From Bacteroides muris (ex Afrizal et al. 2022) (GTDB taxonomy: Bacteria; Bacteroidota; Bacteroidia; Bacteroidales; Bacteroidaceae): 64,000 nucleotides of DNA. Below are positions 42,622 through 52,011 of this stretch, in pieces. Below the pieces are notes generated by a model. That model saw nothing but the letters and a program-made list of their open reading frames with translations. It had not been told where the DNA came from and searched no databases. Within the stretch, counting starts at the first letter, position 1. Each line of letters starts with the position of its first letter. The stretch is taken from NCBI RefSeq assembly GCF_004793475.1, contig NZ_SRYZ01000003.1, positions 160,097 through 224,096 of the forward strand. The letters are read 5' to 3'. The position numbers and the translations under genes were made by a program.

Positions 42622-44508
42622 TTATTTCTTTACACAACGCAAGGACGCGAACGCCTCCATCTGCAATCGCTGTTCGGCAATGACGGTCGAATCTTTTCCC
42701 TCGAACCGCATCCAATAGGCCCAGGCATATCCTCCGGGACATCCGTCGCGCTGGCTGGTCCACAATATGGCTCGTTTTCCGAAAGCGGGATTGTTGGTAG
42801 TCGATTTGTCGCCCTTCCCGCCTGCCAAAGGTATGATGAGGTAACGGCCGGTATCTTCCGAAGTAAACTTCACGTAATGCTGCGTGCCGGTGACACCGGT
42901 AGGAGTCACCAACGTACCTTCTCCCACATGGAGCGTGGCGGTAATCCGCTCTCCGTTTCCTGCCGTATAAGTACCGGGAATTTCCTGACCTTTAGGGAAC
43001 AAAGAGTTCAGTTCGTTGCGGGTAGGCACTCTATATCCTTCGGGACAAGGCATGTGCGAATCGTTCTGCCAAGGCATGTCGGCAGTCTGGTTGCCCAAGT
43101 TGTTGGAAGGGTTATATCCCTGCCAAGGCACATACATATACTTGCGGCCGCACTGGAACAGACCGCCGACCGTATTAATCCAGCTGGTGCGGTACATGTC
43201 TTCCACCGTGACACCGTCCAACGGATAAATCTGGTCTTCGAGGTCGCGGCTGCGCGCGTTGAAGGCCATCCACACGTTTCCAGCCATCTCTACCGTTTCA
43301 ATCTGCTTGTCGCTCGGAGCCACGCGCACTTCCACGAAATCGTAGGAACCGGTCATGAGCGCATTCTTCAGGTGCACCATGAACGAATAGCCCAACCGTC
43401 CGCTGCCTTGCGCCGGAACAGATACGCTGAAGGAAGAGACAATCCCTTCGGCCTCTTCGCTTACCGTCATGTCGGTCAGCATCACGCCATCCACAACTCC
43501 TTCGGCAGACGCAATGTCTATCCGGGTGTCGGCAAGAAACGCCAGTTGCATGCCATCGACTCCCGTCATAGGCACCTCTACAATGTTGTTCTCATAGTCT
43601 ACCGATACTCCCTCGGGTATGACCGACCGGGAGGCATCCAACAGAATTCGATGGTCTGCGTCGGGCTTGCCGGTCACCGTTTCGCCCTCTTCCCAAGGCT
43701 TGATTTCGAAAATTCCTTCCACTGTAGCCCCTACGTTAAGTACCGACAATTCATACACTTTGTTGCGTTCTATACGCGGCAACTCCATTTTCAGTCTGAT
43801 GGGAATCCCATCATACGCACCACGCAAAACGATATGGACCGGATGTAGGCTTTCAAAAATATGGAACACATTCGGCTGTTCCCCTCCAAATGCCGGTTCA
43901 AACGTCTTCACATATTTCACCGTCTTGTCCGACACGGCAACGCCTTCCTGAAACGGAAAAGTTTCGGCCGGGGCATCTTCCACTATAATCTCCTCAATCC
44001 GTATCTTATCATCGGACGTAGTATTCAAGTCGATACGGGCCACACCACGTTTCATGGCCACACTGACCTCCGGATTACTGCGTGTCTCGGCACCATTTTC
44101 CAATTGAACCACCGCCGACATGAAGTCCGGAGCGGAATTATCATGAAGTCCTTCGCCAATGGCCATATTACACAACTCTTCTTCGGTAAGGCTCTCTTCC
44201 TGAACAGGCAACTGCACTTCCGAAAGAAAATATAGCCGCGACCCGCTGAGCGCGGAGATGCTGGATGTACCGTCTTGTTTCGGATTCAGCAACTGCGTCC
44301 TGTATAGAATGCCGTCACTAAACTGAAAAACAGACACTTCACGTAGTTCTCCAAAGGAATCTTCTCCCGAGGCAGTGATACTTTTCACTACCAATGAATA
44401 AGTTTGCTGCCCGCTATCCTCTCCGGACGGTGCGTCATCCGAGCAAGCGCCCCCAAATAATATTCCGCACAAAAGGAGGACACTGATTTTCTTACAAAAA
44501 ATGTTCAT
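42622..44508 (-). CDS. Fimbrillin-like lipoprotein with C-terminal lectin-like domain
   Basis: 628 residues from ATG 44508; a TTG at 44553 would place 15 extra residues before the signal peptide. Lipobox FGGAC (Cys22). The N-terminal two thirds look fimbrillin-like (TYSLVVKSITASG, LREVSVFQFSDGILYRTQL, KRGVARIDLNTTSDDKIRIEEI, NKVYELSVLNVG). The last about 180 residues show MPCPEGYRVPTRNELNSLFP, WTSQRDG and LQMEAFASLRCVKK. This pattern belongs to the Fibrobacter-type paralogous / C-type-lectin-like fold used as a tip adhesin. It is probably a pilus tip or stalk adhesin transcribed with the metzincin gene, divergent from dnaG and opposite to the main operon. Confidence 0.75.
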   Translation of the reverse strand: MNIFCKKISVLLLCGILFGGACSDDAPSGEDSGQQTYSLVVKSITASGEDSFGELREVSVFQFSDGILYRTQLLNPKQDGTSSISALSGSRLYFLSEVQLPVQEESLTEEELCNMAIGEGLHDNSAPDFMSAVVQLENGAETRSNPEVSVAMKRGVARIDLNTTSDDKIRIEEIIVEDAPAETFPFQEGVAVSDKTVKYVKTFEPAFGGEQPNVFHIFESLHPVHIVLRGAYDGIPIRLKMELPRIERNKVYELSVLNVGATVEGIFEIKPWEEGETVTGKPDADHRILLDASRSVIPEGVSVDYENNIVEVPMTGVDGMQLAFLADTRIDIASAEGVVDGVMLTDMTVSEEAEGIVSSFSVSVPAQGSGRLGYSFMVHLKNALMTGSYDFVEVRVAPSDKQIETVEMAGNVWMAFNARSRDLEDQIYPLDGVTVEDMYRTSWINTVGGLFQCGRKYMYVPWQGYNPSNNLGNQTADMPWQNDSHMPCPEGYRVPTRNELNSLFPKGQEIPGTYTAGNGERITATLHVGEGTLVTPTGVTGTQHYVKFTSEDTGRYLIIPLAGGKGDKSTTNNPAFGKRAILWTSQRDGCPGGYAWAYWMRFEGKDSTVIAEQRLQMEAFASLRCVKK

Positions 44509-44816
44509 AATACCAATTGAATTTATATAAAAACAAAAATGTCTCCAATACAATTTTCAAAAGCGGGTGCAAAAATATAACTTTTTTCAGGATGAAAAAT
44601 ATCTTCCTCATCTTTTTATTACAATCCGCCAACTCCCTTTTTCACCTCCTCTCGTCACTGCACACACCTGCCGGATAATTGAAAGAAAAACTCAACAATA
44701 CAATCCACGGGAGTCTTATGATGATGTAGCCCTCCCCCGGTCTGCTCTTTCCTGCATGATATTTTTTGATTATCCAAGAAATATCATGTACTTTTGCACA
44801 AGTTAGAAAAGAGACA
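44509..44816. other. Divergent intergenic region between fimbrial adhesin and dnaG
   Basis: 308 bp without a gene. On the minus strand a possible -7 box TATTTTTG (44570-44577) lies 62 bp before the adhesin gene. On the plus strand the dnaG promoter occupies 44765-44796. The middle (44600-44760) shows nothing I can support. Confidence 0.6.
44765..44796 (+). promoter_or_regulatory. dnaG promoter
   Basis: TTTG (44765-44768), a 20-bp spacer and TACTTTTG (44789-44796). The -7 box ends 20 bp before the chosen dnaG start, giving a very short leader, which supports the start at 44817 rather than 44766. Confidence 0.75.
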
Positions 44817-46919
44817 ATGATAGACCAACCCACCATAGACCGCATACTTGATGCCGCACAAATATACGATGTGGTATCAGACTTCGTCACCCTGCGTAAA
44901 CGCGGCGTGAACTATGTAGGCCTGTGCCCTTTCCACGATGATAAAACCCCTTCCTTCTATGTGTCCCCTGCCAAAGGACTCTGCAAATGCTTTGCCTGCG
45001 GAAAAGGAGGAAATGCGGTGCACTTCATCATGGAGCACGAACAGATGTCCTATCCCGAAGCGCTGAAGTACCTTGCCAAGAAGTATGGTATCGAGATTAA
45101 AGAACGCGAACTATCCAGTGAGGAAAAGATAGCACAGAGCGAACGGGAAAGCCTCTTCATCGTAAACAACTTTGCCCGCGACTACTTCCAGAATATCCTG
45201 AAGAACCATGTTGACGGCAGAAGCATCGGCATGGCCTATTTCCGTAGCCGCGGCTTCCGCGATGACATCATCGAGAAGTTTCAATTGGGTTACTGTACCG
45301 AGAGCCACGACGCCCTCGCTCTGGAAGCCCTGAATAAAGGATACAAAAAAGATTATCTCGTCAAGACCGGCCTCTGCTACGAAACGGACGACCACCGACT
45401 GCGCGACCGCTTCTGGGGGCGGGTCATCTTTCCGGTACATACTCTCTCCGGCAAGGTGGTGGCCTTCGGAGGACGCGTACTTGCCAGTGCCACCAAAGGT
45501 GTCAAGGTGAAGTACGTCAACTCGCCTGAATCGGAAATTTATCATAAAAGCAACGAGCTGTATGGCATATACTTTGCCAAACAAGCCATTGTAAAACAAG
45601 ACCGTTGTTTTCTGGTAGAAGGTTATACGGACGTCATTTCCATGCACCAATCGGGCATAGAGAATGTGGTTGCCTCTTCGGGCACAGCATTGACACCCGG
45701 ACAAATCCGGATGATTCATCGCTTCACCAACAATATGACAGTGCTCTACGACGGTGACGCTGCCGGTATAAAGGCCTCTATCCGAGGTATTGACATGTTG
45801 CTGGAAGAAGGCATGAACGTAAAAGTTTGCCTCCTGCCCGACGGTGACGATCCGGACTCCTTTGCCCGCAAACACAATGCGACGGAATTCCAGAACTTCA
45901 TACAAGAGAATGAAACGGACTTTATCCGCTTTAAAACCAATCTGTTGCTTGAAGATGCAGGAAAAGACCCCATCAAGCGTGCCGAGCTTATCGGCAACCT
46001 CGTGCAGAGCATTTCCATCATTCCCGAAGCCATTGTGCGCGACGTCTATGTCAAGGAATGCGCCCAGTTGCTGCATGTAGAAGACAAACTGCTGGTTTCC
46101 GAAGTCGCCAAGCGTCGCGAAAAGCAAGCCGGGCAACAAGCAGAACGGGCAGAACGCGAGCGCCGATTGGCCAATGCCGCAAGAGCCAACGCAGAAGCAG
46201 GCATTGCCAACGGTAACCATACAGCAGCTACAACCACCCCTGATGCACAGCAAGCCGTCGGCTATCCGCCTGAATTGCTGCCTGACGGTTCCCTTTCCGA
46301 AACTCCTCCGCCTTTCCCTCCGGAAGAATATGTATCTTTCATCCCGCAGGAAGGAAAAGAAGGACAGGAGTTCTATAAGTATGAACGGCTGATTTTGAAG
46401 ATGGTAGTACTCTATGGCGAACGGGTGATGTGCAATATCACCGATGAAGAGGGGCAGGAAACTCCTATCACTGTAACCGAATACATTGTCAATGATTTAA
46501 AAGAAGACGAGCTTGCCTTCCACAATCCGCTTCACCGGCAAATCCTGACGGAAGCTGCCGAACGCATCCATAATGAGGGTTTTACCGCTGAACGGTATTT
46601 TGTGGCGCATCCCGACCCCGTCATCAGCAAGCTGAGCGTGGAACTTATCAGCAACCGCTATCAGTTAAGGAAATCACAGATAGAACAAATGGTGACGGAC
46701 GAAGAACGCCTCTATGAACTAATCCCACGGTTAATGATTAACTTCAAATATGCCATCGTCTGCGAAGAATTGAAGCATACTCTATCTGCATTGCAAAACC
46801 CTGCCATAGCCAACGATGAAACTCAGTGCAACAGCATCATGGAGCGCTACAACGAATTGAACAAAGTAAAAAGCCTCATGGCAAAACGGCTGGGAGACAG
46901 AGTCATCCTGAATCTTTAA
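44817..46919 (+). CDS. dnaG: DNA primase
   Basis: 700 residues from ATG 44817 (MIDQPTIDRILDAA). The upstream in-frame ATG at 44766 lies inside the promoter and is rejected. The CHC2 zinc finger uses Cys37, His40, Cys58 and Cys61 (CPFHDDKTPSF then CKCFACGKGG). The catalytic core has FWGRVIFPVHTLSGKVVAFGGR and the Toprim motif VEGYTDVISMHQSG with YDGDAAG. The linker (about 440-510) is rich in Ala, Glu and Arg, then Pro. The C-terminal helicase-binding region is long, as in other Bacteroidetes. It makes RNA primers at the replication fork. The gene stands alone, with folE convergent 22 bp away. Confidence 0.96.
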   Translation: MIDQPTIDRILDAAQIYDVVSDFVTLRKRGVNYVGLCPFHDDKTPSFYVSPAKGLCKCFACGKGGNAVHFIMEHEQMSYPEALKYLAKKYGIEIKERELSSEEKIAQSERESLFIVNNFARDYFQNILKNHVDGRSIGMAYFRSRGFRDDIIEKFQLGYCTESHDALALEALNKGYKKDYLVKTGLCYETDDHRLRDRFWGRVIFPVHTLSGKVVAFGGRVLASATKGVKVKYVNSPESEIYHKSNELYGIYFAKQAIVKQDRCFLVEGYTDVISMHQSGIENVVASSGTALTPGQIRMIHRFTNNMTVLYDGDAAGIKASIRGIDMLLEEGMNVKVCLLPDGDDPDSFARKHNATEFQNFIQENETDFIRFKTNLLLEDAGKDPIKRAELIGNLVQSISIIPEAIVRDVYVKECAQLLHVEDKLLVSEVAKRREKQAGQQAERAERERRLANAARANAEAGIANGNHTAATTTPDAQQAVGYPPELLPDGSLSETPPPFPPEEYVSFIPQEGKEGQEFYKYERLILKMVVLYGERVMCNITDEEGQETPITVTEYIVNDLKEDELAFHNPLHRQILTEAAERIHNEGFTAERYFVAHPDPVISKLSVELISNRYQLRKSQIEQMVTDEERLYELIPRLMINFKYAIVCEELKHTLSALQNPAIANDETQCNSIMERYNELNKVKSLMAKRLGDRVILNL

Positions 46920-46941
46920 ATTCAATCCGGGGAGTTCTCCG

Positions 46942-47529
46942 TCACGAATTATGCCTGATTAAATTCATAAATTCCTCGCGGGTCTTCGCTTGGTTGAATG
47001 CTCCGGTAAAATCGGATGTAGTGGTAATGGAGTTCTGTTTCTCTACTCCGCGCATCTGCATGCACATGTGTTTGGCCTCCACAACAACCATAACCCCCAG
47101 CGGGTTCAGGGTCTCCTGGATACACTCCTTTATCTGGAGTGTCATGCGTTCCTGCACTTGCAGGCGGTGAGAGAAAATATCCACTACACGGGCTATCTTG
47201 CTCAGTCCGGTAATGTAGCCGTTAGGAATATATGCCACATGTGCCTTTCCGTAGAATGGAAGCATGTGGTGCTCGCAAAGTGAGAAGAAGTCAATGTCTT
47301 TCACAATCACCATCTGGCTGTACTCTTCTTGAAATTTGGCCGAACGAAGCACCTCGTGCGGGTCCATATGATAACCTTTCGTCAACGATAACATGGCCTT
47401 CGCCACCCGTTCAGGTGTCTTCTGCAAACCTTCACGTCCGGCATCTTCACCCAGCAGAGTAAGGATGCGGTGATAATGTTCCTTCAGTTCATCCAATGAA
47501 GGAGATACGATTTCTTCTTTTCCTAACAT
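46942..47529 (-). CDS. folE: GTP cyclohydrolase I
   Basis: 195 residues. The zinc and substrate motifs are intact: [21 protein letters not shown] (Cys and His zinc ligands), [22 protein letters not shown], and ARHMCM-like [19 protein letters not shown]. It converts GTP to dihydroneopterin triphosphate, the first step of folate and pterin synthesis. It lies 9 bp after the SPOR protein gene at the end of a minus-strand run from the DUF1599 gene. Confidence 0.96.
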   Translation of the reverse strand: MLGKEEIVSPSLDELKEHYHRILTLLGEDAGREGLQKTPERVAKAMLSLTKGYHMDPHEVLRSAKFQEEYSQMVIVKDIDFFSLCEHHMLPFYGKAHVAYIPNGYITGLSKIARVVDIFSHRLQVQERMTLQIKECIQETLNPLGVMVVVEAKHMCMQMRGVEKQNSITTTSDFTGAFNQAKTREEFMNLIRHNS

Positions 47530-47538
47530 GACAATTCT

Positions 47539-47997
47539 TTATAAGGGGATGTTTATCTGCTCTTTCACGATAGAAACTTCCTTGAATATACCGGTAGCCC
47601 GCAACCGACGCATCATGGCATCCGCTTCTTCAATGCTGCGGAAGTCTCCTGCACGGCACAGCCAACGGGGAGGATTGAAAGAGGTATAAACTGTAAGTTC
47701 GGGGAAATGTTCCTTAATGCGGGTAGCCACCGCATAAGCTTCGTTCTTGGCCTGACGGGTATTATTCCCTGCATAAACCTGTATGCGGTAACCCGAACTT
47801 TTAATCGCTTTCCGTTCGTCTGATCCGACAGGTACATACGCCGAACCTATCAGTGCCGCAATGCGCGCATCCTGATGGATAGTCACCTTACCTTGTCCCG
47901 GCACATTACGTTCCAGACTTTTCACAATATTGTTCTGCGCTACAGAAATGGTTGCAAAAGCGAAACATGCAACTAAAAGTAAACCAAGCTTTTTCAT
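47539..47997 (-). CDS. SPOR-domain exported protein
   Basis: 152 residues from ATG 47997 (MKKLGLLLVACFAFATISVAQ). An upstream start at 48066 would read through AT-rich repeat sequence and is rejected. A signal peptide is followed by a short linker and a SPOR domain (about 75-150: SSGYRIQVYAGNNTRQAKNEA, VYTSFNPPRWLCRAGDF, ADAMMRRLRATG). SPOR domains bind denuded septal peptidoglycan, so a cell envelope or division role is likely. Between tpiA and folE on the same strand. Confidence 0.85.
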   Translation of the reverse strand: MKKLGLLLVACFAFATISVAQNNIVKSLERNVPGQGKVTIHQDARIAALIGSAYVPVGSDERKAIKSSGYRIQVYAGNNTRQAKNEAYAVATRIKEHFPELTVYTSFNPPRWLCRAGDFRSIEEADAMMRRLRATGIFKEVSIVKEQINIPL

Positions 47998-48015
47998 AAT
48001 TGATAATTGATAGTG

Positions 48016-48087
48016 GATAATTGATAATAAGAAACAAAGGGAATTGATAACCGACAACAAGCACATACATACCCGTTATCAATTATC
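48016..48087. repeat. AT-rich inverted repeat between tpiA and the SPOR gene
   Basis: GATAATTGATAA (48016-48027) is the exact reverse complement of TTATCAATTATC (48076-48087), and related TTGATAAT words flank both arms. It is a dispersed-looking AT-rich hairpin, possibly an mRNA stability or terminator element. Confidence 0.55.
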
Positions 48088-48103
48088 AATTCTCCATTAT
48101 CCA

Positions 48104-48859
48104 TTAGTTAAAAGCATCAATGATACCCTTGAAGTCGGAAACCTTCAAGGCAGCGCCACCAATCAGACCGCCGTCAACATCCGGGTTGGCAAACAGTTCC
48201 TTTGCATTGGAGGGCTTGCAGCTGCCACCATAAAGGATAGAGCAGTTGTCAGCGATTTCCTTACCATACTTTTCAGCAATCAATGAGCGGATGAAAGCAT
48301 GGATTTCCTGTGCCTGTTCCGCAGTAGCAGTCTTACCGGTACCGATAGCCCAAACCGGCTCGTATGCCAAGATAATCTTAGAAAAATCTTCGGCAGACAA
48401 AGAGAATACAGAAGCCAACTGAGCGGCTACCACTTCATTCTGCTTGTTTGCTTCACGTTCTTCCAGTACCTCACCGATACAGAAAATCGGAGTCAGACCG
48501 TTAGCCAAAGCCAATTTCACTTTCTCTTCCAGAATAGCAACTGTCTCACCGTAATAAGCACGACGCTCAGAGTGACCCAGAATGACATATTTTGCACCAG
48601 TAGAAGCAACCATAGCAGCTGATACTTCGCCGGTATATGCGCCCGACTCTTTGTCTGCACAGTTTTCTGCACCTACACCAATCTTGGCTGCATCTACCAA
48701 AGGAGTAACAGACGCCAGGTGGATAAACGGAGTACAGATGATTACATCACAATTAGGCTTCTCGTTAGCCAATGTTTCATTCAGTTCTTTCGCAAGGGCA
48801 ATACCCTCCTGGAGGGTCTTGTTCATTTTCCAGTTACCTGCAACAATGTTTTTTCTCAT
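48104..48859 (-). CDS. tpiA: Triosephosphate isomerase
   Basis: 251 residues covering the full TIM barrel. It starts [15 protein letters not shown] with the substrate Lys; the electrophilic His is in [10 protein letters not shown], the catalytic Glu in [15 protein letters not shown] (loop 6), and the phosphate-binding end is [13 protein letters not shown] and [10 protein letters not shown]. It interconverts dihydroxyacetone phosphate and glyceraldehyde 3-phosphate. It follows the DoxX-family gene by 49 bp. Confidence 0.97.
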   Translation of the reverse strand: MRKNIVAGNWKMNKTLQEGIALAKELNETLANEKPNCDVIICTPFIHLASVTPLVDAAKIGVGAENCADKESGAYTGEVSAAMVASTGAKYVILGHSERRAYYGETVAILEEKVKLALANGLTPIFCIGEVLEEREANKQNEVVAAQLASVFSLSAEDFSKIILAYEPVWAIGTGKTATAEQAQEIHAFIRSLIAEKYGKEIADNCSILYGGSCKPSNAKELFANPDVDGGLIGGAALKVSDFKGIIDAFN

Positions 48860-48908
48860 TTTGTTTTATTATTAAAAGGGTTAATTATTTACTATTTGAT
48901 ACTATTCT

Positions 48909-50207
48909 CTATTCTCGTCTGAGCCGTTGTCTCTCCCGGCGCCTTACGACTAGAATATCGACACAAAGCACCATCATCAGAGGGATGATGAACCATAACA
49001 ACACATAGCCTATGGTTCGTAAGTCACTTTCCTGCTTCTGCCTGCCCAGTTCCAAGTTGTCCAGGCTGTCAATCAGCACATATTCATCAGGCAGCCGATT
49101 GTCACTCCATTTGTTTAAAATCGTTCCGTCCTTTATCAACAGCAAACCGGGATTTGAACGGATAATGGTCTTCAACGTAATATCATCCGTCTGGCAGAAA
49201 GGATATTCCGCTCCAGTCTTGTCACGCCACAACTCAATCTCGTCTTCCGGAGATGAAGTCAAGGCATAAAAACCGTAACCGTGCTCCACACTGTAATCAT
49301 ATATTTCGTTGATAAGGTCGATATTGCTGTCATCTGCCTCTTCTATCCGATGGGCAACCAACAGAAACGTATATCCCTTATCCGACAAGACACTGTCCGT
49401 TATATCTTCCCATGCTTCCAGACTCATCATGGAAAAATCATGAATGAGGGGTTCATAGCCTTTTTCTTTCAATATCATACGCGACTCCACAAACGTCCAT
49501 GTGCTGTCCGGGTAATTTTGCAACGTAAATTCCTGACGCTTGCCTCCTTTTTCCAATATGAACCGACTCTCAAACACGCTTGGTTTGGCACCTTCGGGAA
49601 TTTCCATACCTGCCTTGATATTCGCTCCGATTCTATAAGGACGGAAATCAAGTATCGGCAAATTCTCCAGACAATAAAAGGACAACGCAAACACAAACAG
49701 AAACGTATACATGGAAATCATCCACTCTATCTTCGGTGTAATGAAGCGTACCAGCAAATCCTGCCATTTGAATACAGACACTGCCGCCACCAACAACATC
49801 ACGTTTTTACTGAAAGTCTGCCAATTGGTCAATACCCACGCATCACCAAAACATCCGCAGTCGGACACCGGATTTGCTAAAGCCAGATAAAGCGTCAAAG
49901 GGGTCATCACCACCATCAGCAGCAGTGCCAATACAGACGCCACCTTCCGGCGTATACCCAAAAACAAGAAAACACCTACACAGAACTCTATGGCAGACAA
50001 CACGATTCCCAACAACAACGGCAAATAAGAAGGAAACCAGGAAATTATGCCGAAAGCCGTCAGATAATCCTGAATCTTATAAAAAAAGCCCAACGGGTCA
50101 ACGGCCTTTACAAATCCGGAGAAAATGAACAAAGCCCCCAGCAGAAAACGACAGAGGTTCACCCAAACCTTTCCGACAATATGTTTCTTGTCAATCTCCA
50201 AATTCAA
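48909..50207 (-). CDS. DoxX-family membrane protein with C-terminal thiol-like domain (BT_3928-like)
   Basis: 432 residues. The N-terminal part is a DoxX-type four-helix membrane region (LCRFLLGALFIFSGFVKAVDPLGF, LLLGIVLSAIEFCVGVFLFLG, VASVLALLLMVVMTPLTLYLAL, with a Cys pair DCGCFGDAW). A fifth helix near 165-185 and a large periplasmic domain (about 190-400) follow, then a last helix near 405-420. DoxX-like proteins in Bacteroidetes are linked to quinone or thiol redox processes, but the function here is not established. The start overlaps the DUF1599 gene by 17 bp, suggesting coupled translation. Confidence 0.8.
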   Translation of the reverse strand: MNLEIDKKHIVGKVWVNLCRFLLGALFIFSGFVKAVDPLGFFYKIQDYLTAFGIISWFPSYLPLLLGIVLSAIEFCVGVFLFLGIRRKVASVLALLLMVVMTPLTLYLALANPVSDCGCFGDAWVLTNWQTFSKNVMLLVAAVSVFKWQDLLVRFITPKIEWMISMYTFLFVFALSFYCLENLPILDFRPYRIGANIKAGMEIPEGAKPSVFESRFILEKGGKRQEFTLQNYPDSTWTFVESRMILKEKGYEPLIHDFSMMSLEAWEDITDSVLSDKGYTFLLVAHRIEEADDSNIDLINEIYDYSVEHGYGFYALTSSPEDEIELWRDKTGAEYPFCQTDDITLKTIIRSNPGLLLIKDGTILNKWSDNRLPDEYVLIDSLDNLELGRQKQESDLRTIGYVLLWFIIPLMMVLCVDILVVRRRERQRLRRE

Positions 50208-50733
50208 TCTTAATTAAGCCGAACACGGAATAGTTAATCATATCCATATAGTTGGCATCAATACCTTCCGAAACCAAAGTCTCTCCGGACAAGCTTTCAA
50301 TCTGCTTTGTCCGGTAAATCTTCATCAAAATCAAATCCGTATACGAACTGATGCGCATACTGCGCCAAGCTTCATCATAGTCATGATTCTTGGCAAGCAT
50401 CAACTCCAAAGAGGTTTTGGCATATTTATCATACAGCACCAATGCCTCTTCATTGGTCATATCGGCAGCCTCGGCATAGCCAAGTTCCAACTGTATCAGC
50501 CCTACAATTCCATAGTTGACAATAGCTATGAATTCAGAACGGATGCCTTCGTCTACCAAGGTCACTCCTTTCGTTTCAATGCTTCTGATGCGGTTGGCTT
50601 TGATGAATATCTGGTCTGTCACGGAAGACGGACGAAGAATGCGCCACGCCGGACCGTAATCATGAAGTTTCTTGGAGAACAAGTCACGGCAAACCGCAAT
50701 GATATGTTCAAACTGTTGCTTGGTATCTTTCAT
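50191..50733 (-). CDS. DUF1599 domain protein
   Basis: 180 residues made of two similar halves: LFSKKLHDYGPAWRILRPSSVTDQIFIKANRIRSIE and MLAKNHDYDEAWRSMRISSYTDLILMKIYRTKQIE. This tandem repeat is the DUF1599 signature. The half motif (K-HDYG-AWR) recalls nucleotide-modifying MazG-like families, but the function is unknown. No signal peptide, so cytoplasmic. First gene of the DUF1599 to folE run. Confidence 0.85.
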   Translation of the reverse strand: MKDTKQQFEHIIAVCRDLFSKKLHDYGPAWRILRPSSVTDQIFIKANRIRSIETKGVTLVDEGIRSEFIAIVNYGIVGLIQLELGYAEAADMTNEEALVLYDKYAKTSLELMLAKNHDYDEAWRSMRISSYTDLILMKIYRTKQIESLSGETLVSEGIDANYMDMINYSVFGLIKIEFGD

Positions 50734-50781
50734 TTCCTTGCTTGTTTATGCTGAAATACAGCCTATTTTCACAATGCGCTG

Positions 50782-50789
50782 CAAAGATA
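50782..50789 (-). promoter_or_regulatory. Possible -7 box for the DUF1599-tpiA-folE run
   Basis: TATCTTTG on the minus strand, a full TAnnTTTG match, 48 bp before the DUF1599 start. No clear TTG lies at the right distance. Confidence 0.4.
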
Positions 50790-50810
50790 GGAATAATTAA
50801 AGAAAAAGAA

Positions 50811-50847
50811 AAAGAGGGCACTCTAAAATCTATTAAAGCCCCTCTTT
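50811..50847 (-). terminator. Terminator of the M23 peptidase gene
   Basis: Stem AAAGAGGG (50811-50818) / CCCTCTTT (50840-50847). On the minus strand it is followed by a T-rich tail, TTTTTCTTTTTC. It lies 22 bp past the M23 stop. Confidence 0.75.
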
Positions 50848-50869
50848 CTATAGAGATTGTTTTACGTTT

Positions 50870-51751
50870 TTATGAGCAGCGCAATACTTGTCCCGGTCTC
50901 AGGATTGTCTTACGCGTAATCCTGTTCAGTTTGCAAAGTTTGTCTATAGAGGTTCCTTGACGTGCTGCAATTCGTCCCAATGTATCTCCCTTCTTTACCT
51001 TATAGAACAGACCTTCACCCGACGCCATGCTACGTGCAGTACCGGAAGAGCCTTTTGCCTTATGGAATGTATAGGAGTCAGCTACGATATCCTGCTTTTC
51101 AAAATCAAACATAAGTGCAGGATTGATGGGGATTCCCAAGAAACGGGTTTCAAAGTGAAGATGTGAACCGGTGGAACGTCCGGTATTCCCTCCCAAAGCA
51201 ATTGGTTCACCGGCTTTTACCAACTGGTTCGTATCAACCAACTGCTTAGACAAGTGTCCGTAAACGGTCTCCAAACCATTGTCGTGACGAATAACGACGT
51301 ATTTGCCATATCCGCGACGACCTTGATTCTTGACTACACGTACTTTTCCATCAAAAGCCGCGCGAATTGTATCTCCTACATACACCTTGATGTCCAAGCC
51401 GTAATGGGCCCTTCTTCTCCGGGGACGGTAACCGAATACATCTGTAATACGGGTATTTGAAGTAGGCATGCAGAAACCGGTCAAATCAAATGTATAGCTC
51501 TCAGGCACAATCGCATTGCCATAGGCTTGTACGAATTCGTTATTCCAGTTGGGATATAAATCCAAACCCGGATACAAGGACTGTTCCGCACGTATCTGTT
51601 TCTGCAAAGCAAGCGAATCTACACTTTTAAGTTTTCTGTCGATGGGGGCTTGGCGGGCAATCAGGTCTTGCGAGAAAGAATTCAAGCTGACCATTGCCGT
51701 CGCAGCCAATAAAGCAGTTCTTATCCAATTAAAATTCATTCGTTTCGTCAT
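50870..51751 (-). CDS. M23 peptidase with C-terminal LysM domain
   Basis: 293 residues with a signal peptide (SLNSFSQ, cleavage near 28). The M23 LytM domain (about 110-220) shows RRRRAHYGLDIKVYVGDTIRAAFDGKV, with the zinc ligands His and Asp, then YGHLSK and GSHLHFETR with the remaining histidines; all are intact. A LysM domain at the C-terminus (about 248-292, YKVKKGDTLGRIAARQGTSIDKLCKLN) binds peptidoglycan. It probably cleaves cross-link peptides during growth or division, or activates amidases as NlpD/EnvC do. Confidence 0.92.
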   Translation of the reverse strand: MTKRMNFNWIRTALLAATAMVSLNSFSQDLIARQAPIDRKLKSVDSLALQKQIRAEQSLYPGLDLYPNWNNEFVQAYGNAIVPESYTFDLTGFCMPTSNTRITDVFGYRPRRRRAHYGLDIKVYVGDTIRAAFDGKVRVVKNQGRRGYGKYVVIRHDNGLETVYGHLSKQLVDTNQLVKAGEPIALGGNTGRSTGSHLHFETRFLGIPINPALMFDFEKQDIVADSYTFHKAKGSSGTARSMASGEGLFYKVKKGDTLGRIAARQGTSIDKLCKLNRITRKTILRPGQVLRCS

Positions 51752-51840
51752 TCATTTTGATATCCGTCGCAAGCATCTCGGCAAATCAAACACCACTTGT
51801 TCTACACGAATATCCGGATTGATTTTCAAAAAAATTCTCC

Positions 51841-51848
51841 CAAAGGTA
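51841..51848 (-). promoter_or_regulatory. Possible -7 box for the M23 gene
   Basis: TACCTTTG on the minus strand, 89 bp before the M23 start. A TTG lies 24 bp further upstream (51873-51875), longer than the usual spacer. Confidence 0.4.
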
Positions 51849-52011
51849 ATATTTCTCTCTGAAAAGCGACATCAATCATTAACTATTTTTTTGAAGAAGA
51901 GAAAGCTGCAAAACCCACAAAGAAGTCTTAATACGCTATGAATATGACACTTACAAACAAACATGTTTTACAACATAAAACACAACAAAAGTGTATGTTC
52001 AACTGTTTTTC

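Noticed and set aside
45111..46253. 380-codon antisense frame inside dnaG
   Set aside because: Mirror frame of the primase gene; the sense frame has complete primase motifs.
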